NCBI RefSeq assembly: GCF_002848005.1
Contig: NZ_PKHX01000001.1
Span: forward strand, 323,101-387,100
Source: Varibaculum cambriense
GTDB taxonomy: Bacteria > Actinomycetota > Actinomycetes > Actinomycetales > Actinomycetaceae
DNA length: 64,000 bases
Reading direction: 5' to 3'
In this document: in pieces, positions 43,300 to 52,955 of the stretch
How positions within the stretch are numbered: the stretch's first letter is position 1
Layout: each line of letters opens with the position of its first letter
Notes under the pieces: generated by a model
Database searches by the model: none
Seen by the model: the letters and a program-made list of their open reading frames with translations, nothing else
What the model was told of the DNA's origin: nothing
Position numbers and translations under genes: made by a program

Positions 43300-44936
43300 T
43301 GCCAGAACTGAACTGGGTCGGCAAAGACAAGGTGATCACCCACCACCTCGACGTTCCCTACCGCGTCCTCGACCGCCAATACTCATATGACGAGCACGGC
43401 CAACACGATGGGGACAACGGCTCACAGAACATGATTATTCATGGTGACAACCTCGAAGCCCTCAAAGCTCTACTACCAAAGTACGAAGGCAAGGTTGACT
43501 GCATTTATATCGATCCTCCCTATAACACAGGCAACGAAGGCTGGATCTACAACGACGCCGTCAACGACCCACGAATCAAGAAATGGCTTGGCGAAGTCGT
43601 CGGCAAAGAAGGCGAAGACCTCTCCCGCCATGACAAATGGCTATGCATGATGTACCCACGGCTAAGACTTCTCCATCGCCTGCTAGCCAGAAACGGATTG
43701 ATTGCTGTCTCGATAAGTGACACAGAGCTGTCCAACCTAGGCTGCATCATGGACGAAATCTTTGGCCCTGCAAACCGACTTGCTTGTGCGCCAGTGCGCT
43801 CTGAACCAAGTGGAGGGAAAGATAAAACGGCCCTGCGAACAGGGCACGAATACATTTTGTTCTACACCAAGGGTGACCAATCAAGTCTTGTCAAAGAAGA
43901 GAAGACAACTGGGAAGCTTGACCTCAAGGACAGCAAGGGCCCGTATCGAAAAGGGCGTGAGTTACGAAAGTGGGGTGCAACTTCCGACCGATCAGATCGA
44001 CCGACGTTGTGGTTCCCCATTACTGCACCCAATGGTGGAGAAGTATTCCCAATCAAGAATGACGGGTCTGACGGCTACTGGCGTTGGAGTCCTGCTCACG
44101 CAGGTATGTCAGAGTTATTGGACAATCCTGAGGCTGCTCACTGGGAGAAAACATCATACGACCCAGGGGTTGTTGTAGATGGAGAGACTGAGCGCTGGGT
44201 TCCATACGAGAAAATTCGTGACGTAAAAAAATCATTCGGATGGAATACGTGGCTCGATGGCTATGGAACTAACGCCGACGCGACTGCAGTAATCAAGGCA
44301 ATCTTTGGAAACAAGAAATTCGACACCCCGAAACCACTATCACTAATCGAATGGATTATCGCCCTGCATGGCAACACAGACGGCATCGTCTTAGACTCAT
44401 TCGCAGGCTCAGGAACGACCGCACACGCCGTGCTTAATTCAAATATGTACGACGACGCAGATAGAAAATTCATCCTCGTAGAGCTCAGCGACTACGCAGA
44501 ATCAATCACGGCAGAGCGGGTCAAACGAGTGATCGACGGATACCGCACCGATAAGGATGAAGTGCCCGGAACAGGAGGGTCATTCTCTTTCTACGAGTTA
44601 GGCGCGCCACTACTTCTCGCAGGTGACTTGAACCCAGAGGTGCCTCTTGAGCGGGTTCGTGAGTATGTGTGGTTCACCGAGACGGGGCAGCCGTTCTCGA
44701 ATCCGCCCAGTGCCCATCCGTATTTCTTAGGACGGCATGAGGATGCATCGTTGTTTTTCGTATATGAGCCGGATCGGGCAACGGTTTTGGATCGTGACTA
44801 TCTGGCTTCGATCCCTCCTGAGTGTGCGGCTAGTTCGTATGTGATTTATGCCGACACGTGTTTGTTGTCGGATGAGGAGCTGCGCTCTCTGAATATCACG
44901 TTCAAGAAGATCCCTCGGGATATCACCCGTCTCTAA
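43299..44936 (+). CDS. Type III-like DNA methyltransferase (Mod)
   Basis: A 545-aa beta-class N6-adenine methylase. DPPYNTGNEGWIYND (about 71) precedes FAGSGTTAHAVL (about 368). The target recognition domain lies between them, roughly 165-340, and its codons are visibly more AT-rich than the ends, which suggests domain exchange. It modifies host DNA to protect it from the following Res protein. It is slightly short for a classical Mod but keeps the order of motifs. Confidence 0.9.
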   Translation: MPELNWVGKDKVITHHLDVPYRVLDRQYSYDEHGQHDGDNGSQNMIIHGDNLEALKALLPKYEGKVDCIYIDPPYNTGNEGWIYNDAVNDPRIKKWLGEVVGKEGEDLSRHDKWLCMMYPRLRLLHRLLARNGLIAVSISDTELSNLGCIMDEIFGPANRLACAPVRSEPSGGKDKTALRTGHEYILFYTKGDQSSLVKEEKTTGKLDLKDSKGPYRKGRELRKWGATSDRSDRPTLWFPITAPNGGEVFPIKNDGSDGYWRWSPAHAGMSELLDNPEAAHWEKTSYDPGVVVDGETERWVPYEKIRDVKKSFGWNTWLDGYGTNADATAVIKAIFGNKKFDTPKPLSLIEWIIALHGNTDGIVLDSFAGSGTTAHAVLNSNMYDDADRKFILVELSDYAESITAERVKRVIDGYRTDKDEVPGTGGSFSFYELGAPLLLAGDLNPEVPLERVREYVWFTETGQPFSNPPSAHPYFLGRHEDASLFFVYEPDRATVLDRDYLASIPPECAASSYVIYADTCLLSDEELRSLNITFKKIPRDITRL

Positions 44937-44948
44937 GGAGTGTTGGTT

Positions 44949-47591
44949 ATGGAGTTGAAGAAGTATCAAAACCGGGTGATCGCCGATCTAGAGGATTACC
45001 TCACCCAGCTCAACGAGCAGCCTACGCTGAGCGATGCTTTTAAGGTGTTTTGGGAGTCTCGCCAGATTGAGGTTGGCACCCCGCAGATGCCGGGCTACCA
45101 GAATGTGATCGATGGTGTTCCGCACGTGTGTTACAAGGTTCCAACTGGCGGTGGGAAGACGTTTTTGGCGTGTGCGTCGGTGAAGCCGATATTTGAGGCT
45201 TTGCCGCCGACGCGGAAACAGGCTGTGGTGTGGCTGGTGCCGTCGGATTCGATTTTGACGCAAACCTTGGCGGCGTTGAAGAATCCGGCCCATCCGTATC
45301 GGCAGAAGTTGAACGCTGATTTTGGTGGCCGTGTTGAGGTGTATTCGAAAGAAGAGCTGCTAGCTGGGCAGAATTTCAGCCCGTCGACCGTGGCTGAGCA
45401 GCTGTCAGTGATGGTGCTCTCGTATGATTCGTTCCGCTCACGAACAAAGGACGGACGCAAGGCATACCAAGCTAATGGGAATCTCGCCTCGTTCGCGACC
45501 GCGTTTGGTGCCCCGGAGCAACCGATCGAGAACGCGGATGAAACAGCACTGTTCCAGGTGATTAACCAGTTGAATCCCGTCGTTATCGTGGATGAGTCGC
45601 ATCACGCGACGAGCTCGTTGAGTCTGGAGATGCTCACGAATTTCAACCCTGCATTCATTCTTGATCTAACCGCAACCCCGAAGCGGCAAGCGAACGTGAT
45701 CTCGTATGTGGATGCGCTCTCACTTAAGAACGAGAGCATGGTCAAACTTCCGGTCATCGCATACAACCGGGCGTCACAAAAGGATGTCGTTACGGACGCG
45801 ATCGACCTGCGCCGTTCACTAGAAATCGCTGCTACACAGCAGTATGAGAATGGTGGCGCTTATATTCGCCCAATCGTGTTGTTTCAGGCTCAGCCAAAGA
45901 CGAGCGAGGACGCTACATCGTTTGAGCGGCTGCGTGACAAGCTCGTCAAGGCGGGTATTCCTGCCGAGCAGATCGCGATCAAGACCGCCGACGTAAACGA
46001 GCTTAAAGGCGTTGACCTGCTCAGCAAGGAGTGCCCGATCAGGTTCATCATCACCGTGAACGCGTTGAAGGAGGGCTGGGACTGCCCCTTCGCCTACATT
46101 CTGGCGTCGTTGGCGAACAAGACCAGCCAGGTCGATGTTGAGCAGATCCTTGGCCGTGTTTTGCGCCAACCCCACGCCAGGAAGCAGCCGAACACGTTGT
46201 TAAACATGAGCTACGTGCTGACCTCTTCAAACGATTTCGGGACCACGCTCAATCAGATCGTTGCGGGGCTCAACAGTGCCGGATTCTCCAAGCGTGACTT
46301 CCGCGCAGCCGATCAAGTCGCTTTCGACTTCACTGGCACGAACCAGCCAAGCAAACCCGCCCCAACGTCCCCAGTCCCAGGGGAAGATATGGACGTTGAA
46401 GAGTTCCTGGAGTTCAATGAAGAACAGGTTGCAGCTGATTTAGATGCGCGAGAAGAATCCGCTAGTTCACCAGAGCCTTCGGCGGATCCGACGGTTGCTT
46501 CGATGATCGAGCAGGCGGCTCAGCAGGGTGCGGACTATGAGCAGGAGGCCGAAGAAGCCGCACAGATGGGTGAGGGCTTCGTGCCTTCAGATTTGGAGGA
46601 TGCTGTGGACACGAGCTTCGTCAACCACGAATTCGCTGACGAGATCGAAACCCTTCGCCTTCCCCAATTCGTCATCCAAGAACCCGGATCAGCATTGTTC
46701 CCGACCGCTCATGAGGGATACAACGAACTTAAGCACGAGGCACTAGCCGGTGACTTTGACTTAAAGACGAAAGACATCGACATTGACCTGTCGACGGCAG
46801 ACGAGCAGATGTACAAGATCGACGTGCGAAAAGACTCCGAGGTTCCTAAAGCCTTCCGGATGTCGAGTACCGATCAGAAATTCATGCGCGAACACTTCTC
46901 GAAACTGAGCGTCGAAGGACAAAAGCGCAACACGGCAATCGCCATCTACGATCGGATCAAACCGATCAATTCGATCACTGACTCTGACTTGCGCGCATAC
47001 ATTGTGCGGATGGTTGAGGCCTTCGGCACCGAGCAGCTGTTGACCTATCAAGAGCACCCGCATGCGGTAGCAAGCAAGGTCAAACAGAAAATTGACGGCC
47101 TTTTGGAAGCGCACAAAGTCAAGAGATTCTATGAGGATATCGAGACCCGCCGCGTTGATGTTCAAGCGTTATACGCGTTTCCGAAAGCGATCCAGCCCAT
47201 TCATGCCTCCTCCCTGATTGGTGGCTCCCTGTATGAGGCCGAAGACAAGATGAACGGCTTTGAGCTCGAACTCGCTGGTCGCTTCTCCGGCATGAACAAT
47301 GTTCGCTGGTGGCACCGGATCATTGAACGCAAGGGCTTTTGCCTCAACGGTCCGTTCAACCACTACCCAGATTTCGTCGTGATGACCGCTAGCGGCACCA
47401 TCGTGGTTGTCGAGTCCAAGGGCGAGCATTTGAAGAACGACGATTCTAACCGCAAGATCAGGCTCGGCCGGGCGTGGGCGAACATGTCTGGCAATGACTA
47501 CCGCTACTACATGGTCTTCGAAGATGGCGTCACTCCGCCTGACGGGGCGGTCACTTTGTCGGAGCTCGTACGTATCCTCGAAAAGCTGTAG
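44949..47591 (+). CDS. Type III-like restriction helicase-nuclease (Res)
   Basis: An 880-aa protein. The SF2 helicase has Walker A VPTGGGKTFLA (about 64), DESHHA (about 214), and a motif VI region VEQILGRVLRQPHARK. The C-terminal nuclease has YPDFVVM and VVVESKGEHLK (D-ExK, about 804-823). It should translocate and cut unmodified DNA with Mod. The ATG at 44949 has AAGGAG 9 nt upstream; three upstream codons from GTG are less likely. An acidic linker (about 480-560) separates motor and nuclease. Confidence 0.9.
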   Translation: MELKKYQNRVIADLEDYLTQLNEQPTLSDAFKVFWESRQIEVGTPQMPGYQNVIDGVPHVCYKVPTGGGKTFLACASVKPIFEALPPTRKQAVVWLVPSDSILTQTLAALKNPAHPYRQKLNADFGGRVEVYSKEELLAGQNFSPSTVAEQLSVMVLSYDSFRSRTKDGRKAYQANGNLASFATAFGAPEQPIENADETALFQVINQLNPVVIVDESHHATSSLSLEMLTNFNPAFILDLTATPKRQANVISYVDALSLKNESMVKLPVIAYNRASQKDVVTDAIDLRRSLEIAATQQYENGGAYIRPIVLFQAQPKTSEDATSFERLRDKLVKAGIPAEQIAIKTADVNELKGVDLLSKECPIRFIITVNALKEGWDCPFAYILASLANKTSQVDVEQILGRVLRQPHARKQPNTLLNMSYVLTSSNDFGTTLNQIVAGLNSAGFSKRDFRAADQVAFDFTGTNQPSKPAPTSPVPGEDMDVEEFLEFNEEQVAADLDAREESASSPEPSADPTVASMIEQAAQQGADYEQEAEEAAQMGEGFVPSDLEDAVDTSFVNHEFADEIETLRLPQFVIQEPGSALFPTAHEGYNELKHEALAGDFDLKTKDIDIDLSTADEQMYKIDVRKDSEVPKAFRMSSTDQKFMREHFSKLSVEGQKRNTAIAIYDRIKPINSITDSDLRAYIVRMVEAFGTEQLLTYQEHPHAVASKVKQKIDGLLEAHKVKRFYEDIETRRVDVQALYAFPKAIQPIHASSLIGGSLYEAEDKMNGFELELAGRFSGMNNVRWWHRIIERKGFCLNGPFNHYPDFVVMTASGTIVVVESKGEHLKNDDSNRKIRLGRAWANMSGNDYRYYMVFEDGVTPPDGAVTLSELVRILEKL

Positions 47592-47622
47592 GCGGGAAGG
47601 ACACCTCTTGGGAGAAGACGAG

Positions 47623-48543
47623 ATGGCACAGGCAACGATCACGCCAACGCTGCGCGGCGACACATTCGCGTCCACGTTCACCGAAGTGGCCCATTCGAAC
47701 ACGTTAGGTCTTCGAAACGACGAACAGTTACGCCTGTTCCATCTGTCTATCCAAAACAACCGCTTCGACCACACAGCCCTCATCAAGTTCCTCAAACGCA
47801 ACGTTGGGCGCTACGTCTTCTCCCGCGCCGAATACGAAGGCTACAAACAGCGAGACGATCTCGAAGAAGTTGCTCTCGACGCGGTAAACCGGATGCGTTC
47901 ACAACAAGACGGCATGGGGTTAGGTGAAATCTTGCTCTACGTCCTGCTCGAACAAATCCTCGAAGCACCCAAAGTGATGAGTAAGATCGAGCTCAACCAG
48001 GCCCGAGGCCAGATCCACAGCCGCTGTGACGCCATCCACCTACTCACACCAGACGGTCAGCGAACCACCAGCAGCATCGTGTTTGGAACCTCCAGCGTGG
48101 TCGGCAACATTGGGGATGCCATCACTGCAGCATTCGACCGCGTTGTAGATATAGAACAGAATCGCTCAGACGAGGTTCAGCTCGCCGAGCAAACTGTGTT
48201 CACCAAGACCCTCGACCCAGCAACAGCAAACTACGTCAAAGATCTGCTAATCCCGAAGCCGGGTGGGGCACCCGTGTTCGATACCGCTTATTCGATGTTC
48301 CTGGGCTATGACATCGGTCTCGATCCGAAGAACTACAGCAACCAGCAGTATCGGGCTGTGCTCGATCAGAAAATGCAGGGAGATATCGCCGCGCACGCCC
48401 AAATGATCGCCAACGAAATCAACACCCGAAACTTGGATAATTACTCGTTCTACATCTATGTTTTGCCACTCAACGAAGTAGACGTTGACGCGGGCGCGAT
48501 CATGGATGGGCTCGTGGGTGGGCCAGGTGGTAGCCATGTCTGA
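47623..48543 (+). CDS. hamA: HamA-like (DUF1837) Hachiman effector, active site altered
   Basis: A 306-aa DUF1837 protein, the nuclease part of Hachiman defence. Family features are SRCDAIHLL (about 133-141), a C-terminal MFLGYDIGLDP and YSFYIYVLPLNEVD. Where HamA proteins normally carry an E-x-K catalytic pair (a W/FGESK-type motif), this protein reads FGTSS (154-158), so the Glu and Lys are missing. It may be inactive as a nuclease or use other residues. GGAG lies 8 nt before the ATG; a TTG at 47608 is a possible earlier start. Overlaps HamB by 8 nt. Confidence 0.78.
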   Translation: MAQATITPTLRGDTFASTFTEVAHSNTLGLRNDEQLRLFHLSIQNNRFDHTALIKFLKRNVGRYVFSRAEYEGYKQRDDLEEVALDAVNRMRSQQDGMGLGEILLYVLLEQILEAPKVMSKIELNQARGQIHSRCDAIHLLTPDGQRTTSSIVFGTSSVVGNIGDAITAAFDRVVDIEQNRSDEVQLAEQTVFTKTLDPATANYVKDLLIPKPGGAPVFDTAYSMFLGYDIGLDPKNYSNQQYRAVLDQKMQGDIAAHAQMIANEINTRNLDNYSFYIYVLPLNEVDVDAGAIMDGLVGGPGGSHV

Positions 48544-51175
48544 CAAGCAAGTAACCGTCGGCGATCTCGTATTTTCTGACATCGACTCCAACGAATTCCT
48601 CAAACAGCTGTACGCCAACCTGCTCTACAACTACGGCTTACATCGGTTGGGGCTGGTGGATCGTCAACCATACGACGTGGATCTTGAAGCAGTACTGCGA
48701 TTCGCTGACCTGCTGTCGAAATCAACCCACCCCACCAATCGTGACCGGCACAGGGTGTGGGCGCAAGAAATCGCGCTCCTGTGCCACATTCTCTACCCAC
48801 AAGACGCGCGAACGAAAGCATACGTTCCTGCAATCTTCACCACGCTAGGTAACTACCCAGGCCTGAAGCAGTTGGGTGTGACTTCCGATGCGGGCATCCT
48901 CGACGCCGCATTCAACGCCTACCAAGCCGAATACCTCACCGTGCCCGGTGATAAGTCGATGAAGTTTTTCGCGCCGCAAAAGAAGATCTACGACCGCCTG
49001 AACGACGGCAAGTTTTCCTTCTCGGCCCCAACGTCACTGGGCAAGTCCTTCATCATGCGCACCTTCATCACCAACCAGATCAAATCCGGGGTGACAGCCA
49101 ACTTTGCGATCATCGTGCCGTCAAAAGCGCTGATCAACGAGACCCGCTCGAAACTGATCGCTGACCTCGGCGAAGACCTTGAACGGCACAACTATCGAAT
49201 CGTCAGTGCCGCTGGTGACATCGTGCTCGAAGGCGATCACAACTTCATCTTCGTGCTCACCCCAGAACGCTTGCTTTACCTTCTGATCGGCAAACCTGCA
49301 ATCGAATTCGAGTACGTCTTTTTCGACGAATCACACAAACTCTCAGGCAAGAACAGCCGCGCCCCGTTCTACTACCAAACCGTGACAATCCTTCAACACC
49401 GCCACAGACCACCACACTTCATCTTCGCTTCACCCAACATTCCCAACCCAGAGGTATTCCTAAGGCTGGTTGATCCAAACTCTGACGAAAATGAAACCAA
49501 CGCGGTCGCAACCCAGTATTCGCCAGTCGCGCAATTCAAATACCTCGTCAACCTGCACGAGAACACCATTTCCAGCTACAACGACCACACCCAAGAATTC
49601 ACGCACCTAGCCTCACTTCAAGCTCAGGACGCTACCGCACAGGGCGTAACCCGATTTGTTAGTGAATCATCACGAGGTTCAGATCATCGTGGGCAAACCA
49701 TCGTGTTTCATTCTGCCCGGCATCACGCAGTGCAAGCGGCGCGTGACTATGCCCAGGGTTTGGCAGACCTCAACGATAAAGACTTGGACGCTCTCGCAAA
49801 AGACATCGAACGCGACGTCCACGAGGACTACTACCTCAGCGGTCTCATCCGTAGAGGCGTCAGCTACCACATCGGCTACCTCCCGCCAGCGATCCGCGAA
49901 CGCATCGAAGGCCTGTTCCGCGAAGGCAAAATCTCGACACTATTCTGCACCAGCACGCTCCTCGAAGGAGTCAACCTTCCCGCCGACAACCTCGTCATCA
50001 CAACCAACAAAATCGGCAGAGCAGGAATGACAGCAGTCGACTTCAAGAACCTGATCGGCCGAGTCGGGCGTATCGAGTTCAACCTCTACGGCAACGTATT
50101 CATCATCGTGGGCAACCAACTTGCATCCGAGCAAAAGGCCAAGGAACTCCTACAAGCGAACGTTCCTGTACAGAAGCTATCCGTGCAAACTGACTCACAA
50201 ATTATCAGCAAGAAAATGAAGCAAGGTGTCGTCAAGGATCTACAGGAAGGTCGCATCGAATTCTCCAAAGGGAATGAGAGCTATGAGCGTTATGATATGA
50301 AACGCAAATTCGGTCTCATGCTCTTGCGCGACATCACTACCGGACGTCAAAGCCTGGTGCGTGAAGAATTCTCTGACTATCTTGACGAACAGGCTACCAA
50401 CAGCATTATTGCTACTTTCTCGCGACGCGAAGGCCAACAAGATGACGATATCAATGTCTCCGTTGACCAGGCAGAAGCGCTGACGCACGCAATCCAAGCT
50501 GGACTCCAGTATCCACAACTTTCTCCAAAGGGAAAGTTCAGTTACGACGAGACCCTCGCGTTTCTTCAGCGGCTTGCCTCAATCTTCAAATGGCGAATTT
50601 ACAATCCCGAGACGTTAGGGAGAACAACCAAGGGAAGTGACCAGCTCGCTATGCTGTCCTGGTACACCGTCCTCCTGTTGCAGTGGATGGAGGGACACGG
50701 TTTGCGTTCCATCATGAATCGTGCAATCGAGCATCACCGGAAAACTGGAATTGTGTGGATCAATCGGCAACCGAATCGCTACCTAGATTCGAAAGAACAC
50801 CGAAACCTTGTTTTTAGTGACACGCTTGAAGCTATTGAGCAAGTAATCCTTTTTGAGCTATCGAATTACTTTCTTAAATTCTCCAACGAATACAAGAAGG
50901 TCCACGGAAAAGAGCAGTTCGACAACGACTGGTACGAATACGTCGAGTACGGCACAACGAAACAGGAAACCATCCTTCTCCAACGACTCGGATTCACCCG
51001 CGAGAGCGCCACTTACATTCGAATCAACGTCTCCAATGCAATCTTCCTTCACGAAGGAAAACCCCACCTGAACCCGATTCTCCTCGAAAGCTCGAACATC
51101 AACGTCCGCAAAGAAGCCAACGAAATCAGATACAACGTGCCAGAAGCCTTCTCGATGCCAGATTTCTTGTTCTAA
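48536..51175 (+). CDS. hamB: HamB-like Hachiman helicase
   Basis: An 879-aa SF2 helicase. Walker A is SAPTSLGKSFI (about 162-172), motif II is FDESHK (about 262), and motif VI lies in GRVGRIEFNLYGNVF. In Hachiman, HamB senses aberrant DNA and releases HamA. Length and the preceding DUF1837 gene fit HamB. The start overlaps the hamA stop, so the two are made together. It is the last gene of the operon. Confidence 0.85.
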   Translation: MSDKQVTVGDLVFSDIDSNEFLKQLYANLLYNYGLHRLGLVDRQPYDVDLEAVLRFADLLSKSTHPTNRDRHRVWAQEIALLCHILYPQDARTKAYVPAIFTTLGNYPGLKQLGVTSDAGILDAAFNAYQAEYLTVPGDKSMKFFAPQKKIYDRLNDGKFSFSAPTSLGKSFIMRTFITNQIKSGVTANFAIIVPSKALINETRSKLIADLGEDLERHNYRIVSAAGDIVLEGDHNFIFVLTPERLLYLLIGKPAIEFEYVFFDESHKLSGKNSRAPFYYQTVTILQHRHRPPHFIFASPNIPNPEVFLRLVDPNSDENETNAVATQYSPVAQFKYLVNLHENTISSYNDHTQEFTHLASLQAQDATAQGVTRFVSESSRGSDHRGQTIVFHSARHHAVQAARDYAQGLADLNDKDLDALAKDIERDVHEDYYLSGLIRRGVSYHIGYLPPAIRERIEGLFREGKISTLFCTSTLLEGVNLPADNLVITTNKIGRAGMTAVDFKNLIGRVGRIEFNLYGNVFIIVGNQLASEQKAKELLQANVPVQKLSVQTDSQIISKKMKQGVVKDLQEGRIEFSKGNESYERYDMKRKFGLMLLRDITTGRQSLVREEFSDYLDEQATNSIIATFSRREGQQDDDINVSVDQAEALTHAIQAGLQYPQLSPKGKFSYDETLAFLQRLASIFKWRIYNPETLGRTTKGSDQLAMLSWYTVLLLQWMEGHGLRSIMNRAIEHHRKTGIVWINRQPNRYLDSKEHRNLVFSDTLEAIEQVILFELSNYFLKFSNEYKKVHGKEQFDNDWYEYVEYGTTKQETILLQRLGFTRESATYIRINVSNAIFLHEGKPHLNPILLESSNINVRKEANEIRYNVPEAFSMPDFLF

Positions 51176-51310
51176 CACCCTCGTCTGATACCCGCTAACG
51201 CAAGCACTCGCGCAGACCCCCTTAGGTCGAAACGTGCCCCTGCCGCGCGGACGTTATGGCGACGAGCACCAGATCACCGGACCTCCAGCGAGCCAACGAA
51301 CAACCCCAGA

Positions 51311-51339
51311 AACGACAAAACCCCTGCTCAACAGGGGTT
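51311..51339 (-). terminator. Hairpin downstream of HamB
   Basis: AACCCCTG-CTCAA-CAGGGGTT, 8-bp stem. The minus strand continues TTTTGTCGTTTC, so it best fits termination of leftward transcription; it may act in both directions. Confidence 0.5.
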
Positions 51340-51383
51340 CAAGGGCTCAAGCGGCTTTTATCATTTTCGACGTCTAAGTATCC

Positions 51384-51562
51384 GAACGGAGGTGCAAGCA
51401 TTCAAGCGCGAAACGCGCTTGAATGCTTGTGACCGGAGTGAGGAAGGGTAGGCACCAACGGTGCAACTACCCGCTCTGAGTGAGGATCGTGAATATGAAA
51501 GCTTGCTTTCATATTTCTGATCCGAGCGAAGAAGGGTCGTAGGGAGCGCAGCGACCGAACAC
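51384..51562 (+). repeat. Multi-hairpin repeat element, copy 1
   Basis: The order is GAACGGAGGTG, a perfect 16-bp stem with AAA loop (51395-51429), the linker CCGGAGTGAGGAAG, a GGGTAG-GCACC-AAC-GGTGC hairpin (51446-51472), the linker CTCTGAGTGAGGATC, an ATATGAAAGC-TT-GCTTTCATAT hairpin (51493-51514), the linker ATCCGAGCGAAGAAG, then GGTCG...CGACC and CGAACAC. The linkers are related to each other. A shorter copy is at 56353-56442 and an end fragment at 52921-52946. Confidence 0.75.
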
Positions 51563-51701
51563 CCGCTCAAAGTCTGACCAGCAGGGATTGTCCCTGCTGA
51601 TTAGATCCGGTCTAATACCCAGTGGTCGTTAGCCCGAAAGTGCACTTTCTGCAAACCCTGTCCGTGATCGTTATTTTGATGTTTATCTCGGCTAGGAGCC
51701 G
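51563..51701. other. Further hairpins after repeat copy 1
   Basis: No gene seen. AGCAGGGA-TTG-TCCCTGCT (51580-51598), TTAGA-N5-TCTAA (51601-51615), GAAAGTGCACTTTC (51636-51649) and CGGCT-AGG-AGCCG (51689-51701) follow each other. They may continue the repeat element or form terminators for RhuM. Confidence 0.5.
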
Positions 51702-51736
51702 GGCGGTCATTACATCAGGATCTAGTTCGCATGCCA

Positions 51737-52777
51737 CTAGTTAATCGCCTTCGTAGAAGCCTGTTTTGCTTCACCCTCAATTCCCTTGATTGCTTTGAGA
51801 TAATCTTTCTCGACTGGAGATAGAGTCTGAGTTTGGAATTTGCGGTACTCGCTGATTGCTTTATCCACAGCTTCCCGGTGACTAATCTTCCCAGCACCAG
51901 AAAGAATAGGTTTGCCGGTAGCAGTCAAGATTTTGTCGAGATATTCGACAAAATCGACCATGCGCATAGGATTTTGACTCATCGCCTGGACTTCAGCGAA
52001 ATCAAAATAACCAGACACTAAGCGGTTCAAGATTTTAAGCTCATTTTCACTCAGATAATTCTTCGCGATTTTTACCTCAGCCAATACCGGCAAGTCACCT
52101 TTGAAAGTAGTCAGTCCCATGAATGGTTGACTGGCATCAGCACGCTCATAGATTACCTCAGCAGCCGTGTGCCCATGCGTGGCGTAATGGAGTTTGTTTT
52201 GCACCATCTTAAAAAATGCAATTGACTCAGCACTACGCGGGTCATAGTCAATACTCGTGGCATATAGGTCAAGAACTTGCCGGTACATGACCTTTTCTGA
52301 AGAACGAATGTCACGAATGCGCTCCAACAGCTCACGCCAATAGGAGCCGCCACCAAAGTTTTTCAACCGCTGATCATCAAGAGCAAAACCCTTTATCAAA
52401 TACTCTTTCAGCCGCTCGGTTGCCCACTTACGAAACTGCGTTGCCGTCTTCGATTTCACCCGGTAGCCCAACGAAATAATCATGTCTAGGTTGTAGTGGG
52501 TCACCAAGTAGCGTTTGCCGTCAGCGGCAGTTGTTCGGAATTTCCGAACAACTGAATCTTCGTCCAGTTCACCCTCTTCGAAGATATGCTTTATGTGCTC
52601 ACTGAGATTGGATTTTGAGGACTGAAACAACTCTGCCATCTGTGCTTGAGTTAGCCACACCGTTTCCCCTTCAAGATACACCTCAATATCAGCGGCGCTA
52701 TCAGGGTTTTGGTAAATCAGCACCTGCCCAGTACCAGCTTGGGGATTAACCTCTTTCTCGTTTGGAGCCTTATCCAT
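51737..52777 (-). CDS. RhuM family protein
   Basis: A 346-aa member of the RhuM family, named from a Salmonella pathogenicity island gene. The N-terminal part has VWLTQAQMAELFQSSKSNL (a helix-turn-helix) and GYRVKSKTATQFRKWATE, related to Bro-N/KilA-type domains. The C-terminal part holds the GGGSYWRELLERIRDIRSSE segment typical of the family. Function is unproven; it often lies in mobile or defence islands. The ATG at 52777 follows TAGGGGG. Confidence 0.88.
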   Translation of the reverse strand: MDKAPNEKEVNPQAGTGQVLIYQNPDSAADIEVYLEGETVWLTQAQMAELFQSSKSNLSEHIKHIFEEGELDEDSVVRKFRTTAADGKRYLVTHYNLDMIISLGYRVKSKTATQFRKWATERLKEYLIKGFALDDQRLKNFGGGSYWRELLERIRDIRSSEKVMYRQVLDLYATSIDYDPRSAESIAFFKMVQNKLHYATHGHTAAEVIYERADASQPFMGLTTFKGDLPVLAEVKIAKNYLSENELKILNRLVSGYFDFAEVQAMSQNPMRMVDFVEYLDKILTATGKPILSGAGKISHREAVDKAISEYRKFQTQTLSPVEKDYLKAIKGIEGEAKQASTKAIN

Positions 52778-52920
52778 CACACCCCCTACGTCGCGCAAAC
52801 GAATGGCTGCAGATTAACAGACCCTATTAGAAAGTTTATGCCATTCTTTCCAAAGCCGACAGGCCTATACCAGCGCATCTGAAACTCATCACATTTACCC
52901 CTTTTTGACAATCGCTAGAC

Positions 52921-52946
52921 TTGCAGGGAGCACAGCGACCGAAGAC
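52921..52946 (+). repeat. Fragment of the multi-hairpin repeat
   Basis: GCAGGGAGCACAGCGACCGA matches the end of both larger copies. It lies between the RhuM gene and the small membrane protein and marks a block boundary. Confidence 0.55.
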
Positions 52947-52955
52947 TTTGTTTAC

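Noticed and set aside
51186..51201. A 15-bp match GATACCCGCTAACGC shared with 29282-29297, considered as att half-sites
   Set aside because: A match of this length is expected by chance in 64 kb, and neither place fits a serine integrase boundary.
51300..51360. Possible tRNA or tRNA fragment as an attachment site
   Set aside because: The stem-loops do not form a cloverleaf and no anticodon arm or CCA end is seen.
51384..51701. Possible CRISPR array
   Set aside because: The hairpins differ from each other, spacers are not regular, and no cas genes are present.
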